Shown piece after piece: positions 47,140 through 55,760 of a stretch of 64,000 nt of DNA. The DNA is taken from NCBI GenBank assembly GCA_017436575.1, contig JAFSCU010000043.1, forward strand, positions 47,948-111,947, given 5' to 3'. The notes beneath the pieces were generated by a model, which was given only the letters and a program-made list of their open reading frames with translations, had not been told where the DNA came from and did not search any database. Position 1 is the stretch's first letter. The number at the start of each line of letters is the position of its first letter. A program made the position numbers and the translations under genes. The stretch is from Oscillospiraceae bacterium. Lineage in GTDB: Bacteria > Bacillota > Clostridia > Oscillospirales > Ruminococcaceae.

Positions 47140-47601
47140 ATGTTGCAAATAATAAACCAATTAAAAGACAACTATATTTTTATGGCTTCAGCGTTATCCT
47201 GGGCAACTGCACAGGTACTGAAAACAATCATTGATTTCCTTATTACAAAGGATTTCACCGCTGAACGCCTTGTGGGTGCAGGCGGTATGCCAAGCGCTCA
47301 TTCAGCATTTGTAAGTTCTTTGGCTGTATCCACAGGCAGATTCTGTGGGTTGAATTCACCAGAGTTTGCTCTTGCATTCGGGCTTGCCTGCGTGGTTATC
47401 TATGATGCCATGGGTGTAAGACGCGCAGCAGGGGAACAGGCTAAAATGATAAATATGCTGGCTGATGAACTGCTGAAAAATCATAGTAAAGATGGTAAAG
47501 TTGTAAACCAACTTAAAGAACTTCTGGGGCATACACCTCTGGAAGTATTGGCAGGTTGCGTTCTTGGTATTACTATTGCAATGTTGTTTAAAGGAATATA
47601 A
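47140..47601 (+). CDS. Divergent PAP2 family (DUF212, YuiD-like) membrane protein
   Basis: 153-residue membrane protein related to acid phosphatase/vanadium-dependent haloperoxidase (PAP2) enzymes. GAGGMPSAHSAFVSS near residues 46-60 carries the PSAHS phosphatase motif; YDAMGVRRAAGEQA near 88 is typical of the family. Four hydrophobic segments. It lies between ispA and dxs, a placement conserved in Clostridia, so a role in prenyl-phosphate handling is tempting but unproven. Confidence 0.85.
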   Translation: MLQIINQLKDNYIFMASALSWATAQVLKTIIDFLITKDFTAERLVGAGGMPSAHSAFVSSLAVSTGRFCGLNSPEFALAFGLACVVIYDAMGVRRAAGEQAKMINMLADELLKNHSKDGKVVNQLKELLGHTPLEVLAGCVLGITIAMLFKGI

Positions 47602-47603
47602 AT

Positions 47604-49469
47604 ATGGATTACCCTTTGTTGAATTCAATTAACAGCAGTAAAGATGTTTCTGCGCTTCCATACGACAAACTGGAACATCTGTGCAGTGAAGTCCGTGCTT
47701 TTCTTATAGAAAATGTTTCTAAAACCGGCGGGCATCTTTCTGCAAACCTTGGCACTGTTGAATTGATTACAGCTATGCATCACAGCTTTTCCACACCACA
47801 GGATCAGTTTGTATTTGATGTAGGTCATCAGTGTTATACTCATAAATTATATACAGGCCGCCGAGAAAAATTTGACGGTCTGCGTAAACTTAATGGTATT
47901 TCAGGCTTTCCGGCACCATCGGAAAGTGAAGACGATATTTTTATTGCAGGCCATGGCAGCACATCGATTTCTCTTGCAGTCGGTCTGGCAAAAGCAAAAA
48001 AAATTAAACACGAGCCAGGTTATGTGGTTGCTGTAATAGGTGATGGTGCATTTACAGGTGGTATGGTATATGAAGGCCTGAATAATGTGGACAAGCACTT
48101 GGACAATCTTATAATCATACTTAATGACAATAAAATGTCTATTTCCAAAAATGTTGGGGCTGTACCTGGCTATCTTTCGAAACTCAGAACCAACAATGAA
48201 TATCTCAATATAAAAGAAAATGTATACAAAACACTGAAAAAAGTTCCTGTTGCAGGTAAACTGGCTATCAATACTCTGGTAGCATCTAAAAATGTTATCA
48301 GAAGAAACCTTTATCAGGCAGGTACTTTCTTTGAAGACCTGGGTTTTGTATATCATCAGGTTGAAGATGGCAATAATGTAGAAATTGTTTGCTCTGCTCT
48401 GGAAGCAGCCAAAAGAGTTGATGGTCCTGTTTTTATTCATGCAGTAACTACAAAAGGTAAAGGTTTTGCTCCGGCTGAACAGAATCCAGGAGAATTTCAT
48501 GGCGTCAGTGCATTTGACATTGAGAATGTTCCTGACCCTGATGCAGCACCAAAGGATTCTTACTCCACTATATTTGGTAAAAATCTTTCAGAAAAGGCCA
48601 ATAAAAATGATAAACTGTGTGCTATTACAGCAGCAATGAAGTATGGCACAGGTTTACAGTTCTTCTATCGTGACCACAAATCAAGATTTTTTGATGTTGG
48701 CATGGCAGAAGAGCATGCAGTTACATTTGCCGCTGCTTTGGCAAAGGCAGATTTACAGCCTGTTGTTTGTCTGTATTCTACATTTATGCAGCGTGCAATG
48801 GACCAGTATATCCACGATGTAATGCTGATGAAACTGAATGTAATGTTTGGTATTGACCGTGCCGGTCTTGTACCAGGTGATGGTGAAACACATCAGGGTA
48901 TTCATGATATAGGTATATTTGCCAATTATACAGATACTCCGGTTGTATGTCCTTCAAACTATAATGAACTTATCTGGTGGCAGAATTATCTTATAGATAA
49001 TGTCAACGGCCCAAAAGTAATCCGTTACAGCCGTGGCGGACAGGATGAAAATACCAAAGACTATCTGTGTACCGGCAACCAGTTTGATGTTATCTCTTCC
49101 TGCCAGACAACAGATAATCTGATTGTTTGTTATGGCAGACATTTCACACAATGTCTTGAAGCACAGAACAAACTGAAAGAACAGGGAATACAGGCAGATA
49201 TACTTAAAATAAATATGGTTAATCCTGTACCTGATGGTGCAGTTGAAATTGCAAAACAATATAAAAATGTACATTTCTATGAAGAACACGTAGAAAATGG
49301 CGGTGTGGCACAGAGATTTGGTATAAAACTTATGGAAGTTGGATTTAAAGACAAATACAGATGTCACTGTGTAAAAAATTATGTAATAAAACAGGCTACA
49401 GTTCCACAGCTGTGGAAATTGTGTGGTCTTGACAGTGAAAGTATTATAAAAGATATAAAAGGTGAATAA
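47604..49469 (+). CDS. dxs: 1-deoxy-D-xylulose-5-phosphate synthase
   Basis: Thiamine-diphosphate enzyme joining pyruvate and glyceraldehyde 3-phosphate, first step of the MEP pathway. 621 aa. HLSANLGTVELI and VGHQCYTHKLYTGR near the N-terminus, ThDP motif GDGAFTGGMVYEGLNN near residues 147-162, transketolase-type domain with DVGMAEEHAVTFAAALA (catalytic Glu), and a C-terminal domain ending in EEHVENGG. Two nt behind the DUF212 gene; shares one base with tlyA. Confidence 0.97.
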   Translation: MDYPLLNSINSSKDVSALPYDKLEHLCSEVRAFLIENVSKTGGHLSANLGTVELITAMHHSFSTPQDQFVFDVGHQCYTHKLYTGRREKFDGLRKLNGISGFPAPSESEDDIFIAGHGSTSISLAVGLAKAKKIKHEPGYVVAVIGDGAFTGGMVYEGLNNVDKHLDNLIIILNDNKMSISKNVGAVPGYLSKLRTNNEYLNIKENVYKTLKKVPVAGKLAINTLVASKNVIRRNLYQAGTFFEDLGFVYHQVEDGNNVEIVCSALEAAKRVDGPVFIHAVTTKGKGFAPAEQNPGEFHGVSAFDIENVPDPDAAPKDSYSTIFGKNLSEKANKNDKLCAITAAMKYGTGLQFFYRDHKSRFFDVGMAEEHAVTFAAALAKADLQPVVCLYSTFMQRAMDQYIHDVMLMKLNVMFGIDRAGLVPGDGETHQGIHDIGIFANYTDTPVVCPSNYNELIWWQNYLIDNVNGPKVIRYSRGGQDENTKDYLCTGNQFDVISSCQTTDNLIVCYGRHFTQCLEAQNKLKEQGIQADILKINMVNPVPDGAVEIAKQYKNVHFYEEHVENGGVAQRFGIKLMEVGFKDKYRCHCVKNYVIKQATVPQLWKLCGLDSESIIKDIKGE

Positions 49470-50272
49470 TGAAAATTAGATTGGACCAATACATTTTTGA
49501 GCAGGGCTATGCACCTTCCAAAACCCGCGCCCAAGCGCTTATTATGTCTGGTATTGTGTTTGTGAATAACCAGAAAGCAGACAAAGCCGGCACAATGATA
49601 AAAGAAACAGATATTGTCGAAGTACGCGGAAAAGACCTGAAATATGTTAGCCGCGGCGGATTGAAATTGGAAAAAGCTATTAACGAATATGGTTTGAACC
49701 TTACTGATAAAATCTGTATGGATATTGGTGCATCTACAGGCGGTTTCACTGACTGTATGCTTCAAAATGGTGCACAGAAAGTTTATGCAGTAGATGTTGG
49801 CTATGGTCAGTTGGCGTGGAAACTCCGCAGCGATGAAAGAGTTAAAAATATGGAGAAAACCAACATACGCAATGTTACAGTTGATATGCTGGATGAAAAA
49901 ATCAACTTTTTCAGTGTAGACGTTTCTTTTATTTCTCTGAAACATATTTTTCCGGTTGCTTATGCAATTTCTACAGATGATGTTATGGGTGCCTGTCTTG
50001 TTAAACCACAGTTTGAAGCAGGCAGAGAAAAAGTAGGTAAAAAAGGCGTAGTTCGCGACAGCGCAGTACATAAAGAAGTAATTGAAAATGTTATTGGTTA
50101 TGCAAATGAATTTGGTTTTTATGTTCATAATCTTACATTTTCACCTATCAAAGGGCCTGAAGGAAATATTGAATTCCTTATTCTTATTTCAAAAGACAGT
50201 GAAAAGCAGACTGTGACACAGCAGGAGATTGATGAAATAGTACTGCGGGCCAAAGAACATCTTGGTGAATAA
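49469..50272 (+). CDS. tlyA: TlyA family rRNA (cytidine-2'-O)-methyltransferase
   Basis: 267 aa with an N-terminal S4 RNA-binding domain (RLDQYIFEQGYAPSKTRAQA) and an FtsJ-like methyltransferase domain: DIGASTGGFTDCML near residues 84-97, VDVGYGQLAW, and the LVKPQFEAGREK motif with catalytic Lys. In mycobacteria TlyA methylates 16S and 23S rRNA; older annotation as hemolysin is misleading. It is the standard neighbour of nadK, argR and recN. Confidence 0.93.
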   Translation: MKIRLDQYIFEQGYAPSKTRAQALIMSGIVFVNNQKADKAGTMIKETDIVEVRGKDLKYVSRGGLKLEKAINEYGLNLTDKICMDIGASTGGFTDCMLQNGAQKVYAVDVGYGQLAWKLRSDERVKNMEKTNIRNVTVDMLDEKINFFSVDVSFISLKHIFPVAYAISTDDVMGACLVKPQFEAGREKVGKKGVVRDSAVHKEVIENVIGYANEFGFYVHNLTFSPIKGPEGNIEFLILISKDSEKQTVTQQEIDEIVLRAKEHLGE

Positions 50273-50273
50273 A

Positions 50274-51119
50274 ATGAAATTCTTTCTTAAAATCAATCTT
50301 TCAAAAGAAAACAGTGTTAGCGTTGCAAAACAGGTTTTGGAAATACTGGATGATTCAAATCATCAGTATATGCTGTGTTGCGATGATAAACTGGGAGAAA
50401 TTGTAACAGCAGACAGATGTGCTGTTTCGCAGACAGAGGGCATCAGCTGGTGTGATGCCATAATAACAGTTGGCGGTGATGGCACATTGCTGAACGTAGG
50501 TAAAATTGCATCTGATTTTGACAAACCTATTTTTGGCATCAATACCGGCCATCTTGGATTTCTTACAGCCATTGAAAGAAATGAACTGGCACTTTTGAAA
50601 GAATTGGAAAATTGTGATGTTTTTACTGTAAAAAAACATCATTTCATACAGATAAAAATAAATGATTCAGACTGGAAATATTGCCTGAATGATGTTGTTG
50701 TTTCAAAAAACATATACAGTAATACTGTACAGTTGCTTTTACATTCCAATGGCAGTCAGATTATGCAGTTTTCCGGTGATGGTGTGATTATTGCCACATC
50801 AACAGGGTCAACTGCCTATTCACTTTCTGTAGGTGGACCTATTGTAGACAGTGACCTGGAAGCAATGATAATCAGCCCTGTTGCTCCCCATAGTCTCAAC
50901 AGGACATCTATGGTTCTGGGTAAGGACAAGCATATTACTATTTCTGCCAGCGACAGGAATAATTATAAAGCTTACATTGCTTTTGACGGGGCAGACCATG
51001 CAGAGATTGGCAGCGAAGATGAAATTACTGTCCGTTTATCAGATAAGTATGTTTCCATTTATACTTTGGGCAAATTCGGTCAGTTTGAAAAAGTCGATAA
51101 AAAACTTAAATCAAGATAA
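50274..51119 (+). CDS. nadK: NAD kinase
   Basis: Phosphorylates NAD to NADP, the sole route to NADP. 281 aa. GGDGTLLN near residues 66-73 holds the catalytic Asp; GHLGFLT near 90, DGVIIATSTGSTAYSLS near 165, and a C-terminal beta-sandwich follow. Start at ATG 50274 behind GGTGA; an upstream in-frame TTG lies within tlyA. The next gene, argR, begins 22 nt later. Confidence 0.96.
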   Translation: MKFFLKINLSKENSVSVAKQVLEILDDSNHQYMLCCDDKLGEIVTADRCAVSQTEGISWCDAIITVGGDGTLLNVGKIASDFDKPIFGINTGHLGFLTAIERNELALLKELENCDVFTVKKHHFIQIKINDSDWKYCLNDVVVSKNIYSNTVQLLLHSNGSQIMQFSGDGVIIATSTGSTAYSLSVGGPIVDSDLEAMIISPVAPHSLNRTSMVLGKDKHITISASDRNNYKAYIAFDGADHAEIGSEDEITVRLSDKYVSIYTLGKFGQFEKVDKKLKSR

Positions 51120-51141
51120 TATATTGTAAAAGGAGTTTACC

Positions 51142-51597
51142 ATGAAAAAAGCCAGACATAAAAAAATACTTTCTCTTATCAGCGAATTCAATATTGACAG
51201 ACAGGAAGTTCTTCTGGATTACCTTAAAAAAGAAGGTTTTAAAGTAACACAGGCTACTGTATCAAGAGATATCAAAGAAATTAATCTGGTAAAAATTGTA
51301 TCTTCCAATGGCGAATATAAATATGCACAGAATACTATTGTTGAAGATACAAAAGCTACTTTTACTCGTTTTGACTTTATTTTCTCTGAATCAATCAAAT
51401 CTGTTGACTATGCTAACAATATCATTGTTATAAAATGCCGGGCAGCTATGGCACAGGCTGCATGTGAAGTGTTTGATAATCTTCATTGGGATGGCGTTGT
51501 AGGCACTCTTGCAGGTGAAAACACAATTTTTATTGTAGTAAGAACAGAAGAAATAGCACACAATCTTTGCGAAAAACTGAAACAGTATATCAAATAG
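51142..51597 (+). CDS. argR: Arginine repressor ArgR/AhrC
   Basis: 151-residue hexameric arginine sensor. An N-terminal winged helix-turn-helix (FKVTQATVSRDIKEINLVKI, given in part VTQATVSRDIKE) and a C-terminal oligomerisation and ligand domain with GTLAGENTIFIV, whose acidic residues bind arginine. AAGGAG precedes the ATG. In this position it is conserved with recN even where arginine genes lie elsewhere. Confidence 0.95.
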   Translation: MKKARHKKILSLISEFNIDRQEVLLDYLKKEGFKVTQATVSRDIKEINLVKIVSSNGEYKYAQNTIVEDTKATFTRFDFIFSESIKSVDYANNIIVIKCRAAMAQAACEVFDNLHWDGVVGTLAGENTIFIVVRTEEIAHNLCEKLKQYIK

Positions 51598-51608
51598 GGA
51601 ATATTTAA

Positions 51609-53276
51609 ATGCTTTGTGAACTTATTATAGAAAATGTGGCAGTAATTGAAAAAGCCAGTATAAATTTTTCAGAGGGTTTTACCTGTCTGACAGGTGAAAC
51701 AGGTGCAGGCAAATCTATCATTATTGACTCAATCAATGCCATAATGGGCGAAAGAATTTCAAAAAACATAGTAAGAACAGGTGCTGACAAAGCATCTATT
51801 GTTGCTGTGTTTGATAATCTTCAGCAGGATATAATTAACAAAGCATTGGAATTGGACATTGATCTGCGTGACGAATGTATTGTTTCACGCCAGATTACAG
51901 CAGAAGGGAAAAGTACGGCAAGAATAAACGCTGTGCCTTATCCGGTTTCTGTGCTGAAAACATTGTTCAGTGATGCTATCAACATTCATGGTCAGCACGA
52001 CAGTCAGAGCTTGCTTACACCATCAAAACACATTGGAATTCTTGATTCTTTTGGTACAGATTCTGCAATAAAAGCTACATATGGCCAGTTCTATAAAGAA
52101 TATATAGCAATTGAAAAACAGATTAAAGAACTGGAAGAAATAGACAGAAACAAACGGAATACATTGGATTTACTGTCCTTTCAGGTACAGGAAATTGAGG
52201 ATGCACAGTTATCAGCTGAAGAAGAACAGCAGCTGAACAATGACAAACAACTTATTAAAAATGCTGAACATATACTCTCTTCTCTTTCAGATGCCTATAA
52301 TTATCTGTTTGGTGATGATGATATTCTTGGCGGTCTTTCTGCATTGCAGGAAGCTGCTATGAGTACCGAAAAAGTAAGTTCCTTTGCTAAAGCACTCTCT
52401 GAAATCAGCGCTAAATTGAATGATGCTGCAGCAATCGCCCAGGATGCAGGTTTTGAACTGAAAAGTTTTATGGATGATTTTGACATTGATATCTCTGATA
52501 TTGACACAATCGAAGAAAGACTTGATGTTTATTACAGAATGAAGCGTAAATACGGTCCTGAAGTTGAAGATGTACTGGCATTTTATGAAGAAAGCAATGC
52601 AGAGCTTGAAAAAATAGAGTTCGCCCGGGAAAAACTTAAAAAGCTTTACAGTGAAAGAAACGTAATTACCGACAAACTGTCTATTTCTGCAGGCAGATTG
52701 ACACAGAACAGAAAAGATGTATTTGATAAACTGGCATCGGAAATTGAACAGTCGCTTGTTTTTCTTAACATGCCAGATGTTAAACTTTACCTTTCCTGTG
52801 AAAACAAAAATTATGGTCCTGACGGACAGGATAATATAGAATTTCTTATTTCCACCAACAGGGGAGAAAATGCCAAACCTATGGCTAAAATTGCTTCCGG
52901 CGGTGAACTGTCAAGAATTATGCTGGCTATAAAAAGTGTACTTGCTGAAAAAGAAGATACTCATACACTTATATTTGATGAAATCGATACTGGAGTATCA
53001 GGTTCTGCTGCAATGAAAATCGGTAAACTTTTAAAACAGACTTCATCAGGTAAACAGGTGCTGTGCGTTACACATTCTGCTCAGATTGCAGCTTTTGCCG
53101 ATAACCATTTGTTTATTCAGAAAAACACCAGAGGAGATGCTACATTTACTTCGGTTACACTTCTTGGTGAAAACGAAAGGGAAAGGGAAATTGCCAGAAT
53201 TATTTCAGGGGACAATATTTCTGATACAGCGCTTATGAATGCAAAAGAAATGATATCAGCTGCAAAAAACAGTTGA
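51609..53276 (+). CDS. recN: DNA repair protein RecN
   Basis: SMC-like ATPase (555 aa) recruited to double-strand breaks. Walker A GETGAGKSIIID near residues 30-41, long coiled-coil arms (about 155-360), ABC signature ASGGELSRIMLA near 430, and Walker B FDEIDTGVSG. AGGGA precedes the ATG. Its stop codon overlaps the -35 of the tyrS T-box promoter, so tyrS transcription begins immediately. Confidence 0.96.
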   Translation: MLCELIIENVAVIEKASINFSEGFTCLTGETGAGKSIIIDSINAIMGERISKNIVRTGADKASIVAVFDNLQQDIINKALELDIDLRDECIVSRQITAEGKSTARINAVPYPVSVLKTLFSDAINIHGQHDSQSLLTPSKHIGILDSFGTDSAIKATYGQFYKEYIAIEKQIKELEEIDRNKRNTLDLLSFQVQEIEDAQLSAEEEQQLNNDKQLIKNAEHILSSLSDAYNYLFGDDDILGGLSALQEAAMSTEKVSSFAKALSEISAKLNDAAAIAQDAGFELKSFMDDFDIDISDIDTIEERLDVYYRMKRKYGPEVEDVLAFYEESNAELEKIEFAREKLKKLYSERNVITDKLSISAGRLTQNRKDVFDKLASEIEQSLVFLNMPDVKLYLSCENKNYGPDGQDNIEFLISTNRGENAKPMAKIASGGELSRIMLAIKSVLAEKEDTHTLIFDEIDTGVSGSAAMKIGKLLKQTSSGKQVLCVTHSAQIAAFADNHLFIQKNTRGDATFTSVTLLGENEREREIARIISGDNISDTALMNAKEMISAAKNS

Positions 53277-53301
53277 CAAATAATTGTCATAATGTTATCA
53301 T
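53273..53301 (+). promoter_or_regulatory. Promoter of the tyrS T-box transcript
   Basis: TTGACA (53273-53278), 17-nt spacer, TATCAT (53296-53301). The -35 overlaps the recN stop codon. Confidence 0.8.
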
Positions 53302-53307
53302 TTCTCA

Positions 53308-53573
53308 TATACAAAAACGCTATGACAAAGACAAGTAACTGAAAAAGTTCGGTACAGAGAGAGTGCGGTTGGTGAAAGCACAACTTGAGTTTTCAGCGAA
53401 TACCCTTTCGAGCGGCAGTCCGAAACAACAGTAGGCGCTGACGGCAGTTCCCGTTACAGAACAAAAAGTCTTTGTACTTTGTGAGACGGATTATTGCGAG
53501 ATATTCCGTAAACAGAGGTGGTACCGTGTTATATATTAACGCCCTCTGCCAAAACGGCAGGCGGCGTTTTTTT
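53308..53573 (+). ncRNA. Tyrosyl T-box riboswitch leader of tyrS
   Basis: tRNA-sensing leader controlling tyrS. Stem I base: CAAAGAC near 53326-53332 pairs with GTCTTTG (53469-53475). The specifier loop has AGTA (53334-53337) on the 5' side and the codon TAC (53455-53457) followed by AGAA on the 3' side, reading Tyr. The T-box AGAGGTGGTACCGTG (53514-53528) carries TGGT to pair with uncharged tRNA-Tyr ending ACCA. The terminator is AACGCCCTCTGCC (53538-53550) with GGCAGGCGGCGTT (53556-53568) plus a T-run. This RNA explains the 346-nt gene-free gap. Confidence 0.95.
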
Positions 53574-53622
53574 ATTTCCATTTTGCCCGCCAGCTGAAAA
53601 GATTTTTAAGGAGGATTTAATA

Positions 53623-54876
53623 ATGGAATTTAATGGCATGAAATTACCTGATAACGCTTTTGACCTGCTGGTAGAAAGAGGTCTTATTGCAGGCGTTACA
53701 AACCCAGAAATCGTACGCGAACTGATGGAAAAAGAAAAAATCACATTTTACATTGGTTTTGACCCAACAGCTGACAGCCTTCATGTAGGCCATTTCCTGC
53801 AGTTGCTGGTTATGAGATATATGCAGATGTACGGCCACAGACCAATTGCCCTTATCGGCGGCGGCACTTGTATGATTGGTGACCCTTCCGGTAAAGCTGA
53901 TATGCGTCGTATTATGCCAAGAGAAGAAATCGATGCCAACGGTGAAAAATTTAAAGTTACTATGAAAAAGCTTCTTGATTTTTCTGAAGGCAAAGCGATT
54001 ATGCTGAACAATGCTGATTGGCTGATGGAACTTAACTATGTTAACTTCCTGCGTGAAGTAGGCTGGCATTTCTCTGTAAATAAAATGCTGTCTGCTGATG
54101 CTTTCAAAGTAAGAATGGACAGAGATATAGGTCTTACATTCACAGAATTCAACTACATGCTGATGCAGGGTTACGATTTCTACCGCCTGTTTAACGATTA
54201 TGGCTGTATTGCACAGTTTGGCGGTTCTGACCAGTGGTCAAACATTCTTGCCGGTACAGAACTTATTCGTAAAAAAGACGGTAAAGATGCTTATGGTGTA
54301 ACATTTAATCTGCTGACAACTGCTGATGGCGTAAAAATGGGTAAGACTGTTAAAGGCGCTGTATGGCTTGACCCAACAAAAACTACACCTTACGAATTCT
54401 TCCAGTACTGGAGAAACATCAATGATGCTGACGTTGCAAACTGTATGCGTATGCTGACACTTATTCCTTTGGAAGAAATCAATGCTTATGTTGAAAAAGG
54501 CGGCGCTGCTTTCAACGAAGCAAAAGAAAGACTTGCTTACACATTGACAGAAATGATTCACTCCAAAGAAGATGCAGACCTGGCCCTGAAAACTTCCCGC
54601 GAACTTTTCTCCGGTGCTGCAAACAGTGATACAATGCCTGCATTTGCACTTTCTGACGATAATTTTGTTGATGGTAAAATTGCTATTCTTGACCTGCTTG
54701 TTGCATCAAAACTTGCTCCATCCAAATCTGAAGCAAGAAGACTTGTAACACAGGGCGGTATACTTGTAAATGATGTTAAAGTTGAAGGTATCGATGCTGC
54801 ATGGGATAAAGCAGCATTCAGCGAAACATTTATTATCAAAAAAGGTAAGAAAACATTTCTTAAAATTACACTGTAA
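53623..54876 (+). CDS. tyrS: Tyrosyl-tRNA synthetase
   Basis: Class I synthetase charging tRNA-Tyr, 417 aa. Substrate pocket YIGFDPTADSLHVGH carries the HIGH-type motif (HVGH); KMGKT near residue 240 is the KMSKS equivalent; a C-terminal S4 domain (LAPSKSEARRLVTQGG) binds tRNA. Start ATG 53623 follows AAGGAGG; the ORF extends upstream into the T-box but that part is not translated. Controlled by the T-box and closed by a terminator. Confidence 0.97.
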   Translation: MEFNGMKLPDNAFDLLVERGLIAGVTNPEIVRELMEKEKITFYIGFDPTADSLHVGHFLQLLVMRYMQMYGHRPIALIGGGTCMIGDPSGKADMRRIMPREEIDANGEKFKVTMKKLLDFSEGKAIMLNNADWLMELNYVNFLREVGWHFSVNKMLSADAFKVRMDRDIGLTFTEFNYMLMQGYDFYRLFNDYGCIAQFGGSDQWSNILAGTELIRKKDGKDAYGVTFNLLTTADGVKMGKTVKGAVWLDPTKTTPYEFFQYWRNINDADVANCMRMLTLIPLEEINAYVEKGGAAFNEAKERLAYTLTEMIHSKEDADLALKTSRELFSGAANSDTMPAFALSDDNFVDGKIAILDLLVASKLAPSKSEARRLVTQGGILVNDVKVEGIDAAWDKAAFSETFIIKKGKKTFLKITL

Positions 54877-54887
54877 TTAAATAATTA

Positions 54888-54920
54888 AGCGGACTGGATT
54901 TCAGTCCGCTTTGCTTTTTT
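54888..54920 (+). terminator. Terminator after tyrS
   Basis: AGCGGACTG (54888-54896) pairs with CAGTCCGCT (54902-54910), followed by TTGCTTTTTT. Confidence 0.92.
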
Positions 54921-54938
54921 AAGAAAATATGTTATAAT
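54910..54938 (+). promoter_or_regulatory. Probable promoter of the metallophosphatase gene
   Basis: TATAAT at 54933-54938 is clear; the -35 is poor (TTTGCT, 54910-54915, 17-nt spacing) and overlaps the tyrS terminator tail. Confidence 0.5.
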
Positions 54939-54978
54939 AAATTGTTACAAATTTTTTTACTTTATTTTGGAGGTAAAT

Positions 54979-55665
54979 TTGTCAATATTCGTAATAGGTG
55001 ATTTGCATCTGTCTTTTGGTGTAGAGAAACCTATGGATATTTTTCAGGGATGGGAAAACCACTGGCAGAGAATAGAAAAGAACTGGCGAAAACTTGTGAA
55101 AGAAAATGATACCGTTGTTATTCCAGGTGATATTTCCTGGGGGCTGACAATTGATGAGGTTTTGCCTGATTTTCAGTTTATAAACAGTCTTCCCGGCCAG
55201 AAAATTATATCCAAAGGTAATCATGACTACTGGTGGCAGACAGCAAAAAAACTGCAGGAATTTGTAGTAAAAAATAATTTTGACACAATCAGATTTCTGC
55301 ACAACAACAGCTATGAGGTGGAAGATAAAATTATCTGTGGCACACGTGGCTGGATATTTGAAAATGGTCAGCGGCAGGATGAAAAGGTGATTCTTCGTGA
55401 AGCAGGCCGATTGAGAGCGTCGTTGGATTTCAACAGAAACACTGATAAAGAGAAGATTGTTTTTCTCCATTATCCTACTGTTTATCAGGACCAGCGTGCC
55501 AATCATATAATTAACACACTTAAAGAGTATAATATCAAAAGATGTTATTACGGACATCTTCACGGCAAAACAATAAATTATGCGTTTAATGGTGTACACG
55601 AAGGCACCAAATACAAATTAATTTCTGCTGATGCCATTGATTTTTGCCCATATATAATTGATTAA
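54979..55665 (+). CDS. Calcineurin-like metallophosphoesterase
   Basis: 228-residue cytoplasmic metallophosphatase. Dinuclear metal motifs in order: GDLHLS near residue 7, GDISWG near 52, GNHDYWW near 80, and YGHLHG near 192. The TTG at 54979 is chosen because GGAGG (54969-54973) sits 5 nt upstream; the TTG at 54967 overlaps that site. The family occurs in Clostridia as a single gene of unknown substrate (phosphodiester or phosphoprotein). It is monocistronic or reads into tig. Confidence 0.9.
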   Translation: MSIFVIGDLHLSFGVEKPMDIFQGWENHWQRIEKNWRKLVKENDTVVIPGDISWGLTIDEVLPDFQFINSLPGQKIISKGNHDYWWQTAKKLQEFVVKNNFDTIRFLHNNSYEVEDKIICGTRGWIFENGQRQDEKVILREAGRLRASLDFNRNTDKEKIVFLHYPTVYQDQRANHIINTLKEYNIKRCYYGHLHGKTINYAFNGVHEGTKYKLISADAIDFCPYIID

Positions 55666-55686
55666 TCTGTTTTTGTGTGATATAAT
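55658..55686 (+). promoter_or_regulatory. Promoter of tig
   Basis: TTGATT (55658-55663), 17-nt spacer, TATAAT (55681-55686). The -35 overlaps the end of the metallophosphatase gene. Confidence 0.75.
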
Positions 55687-55694
55687 TATTTAGT

Positions 55695-55716
55695 CATAGT
55701 GCGTTTTCGTGCTATG
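55695..55716 (+). promoter_or_regulatory. Hairpin in the tig leader
   Basis: CATAGTGCG pairs with CGTGCTATG (two G-U pairs) around a TTTT loop, starting about 9 nt after the -10 box. It may sit at the 5' end of the message and protect it, since no strong T-run follows directly. Confidence 0.4.
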
Positions 55717-55760
55717 GTACCATAATTTTTGATAAAAACAATTTAAGGAGTTTTAGAAAT

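Noticed and set aside
53518-53622. 35-residue N-terminal extension of TyrS reading through the T-box
   Set aside because: The extension lies in the T-box and terminator hairpin, whereas ATG 53623 has an ideal AAGGAGG site and gives the normal family length.
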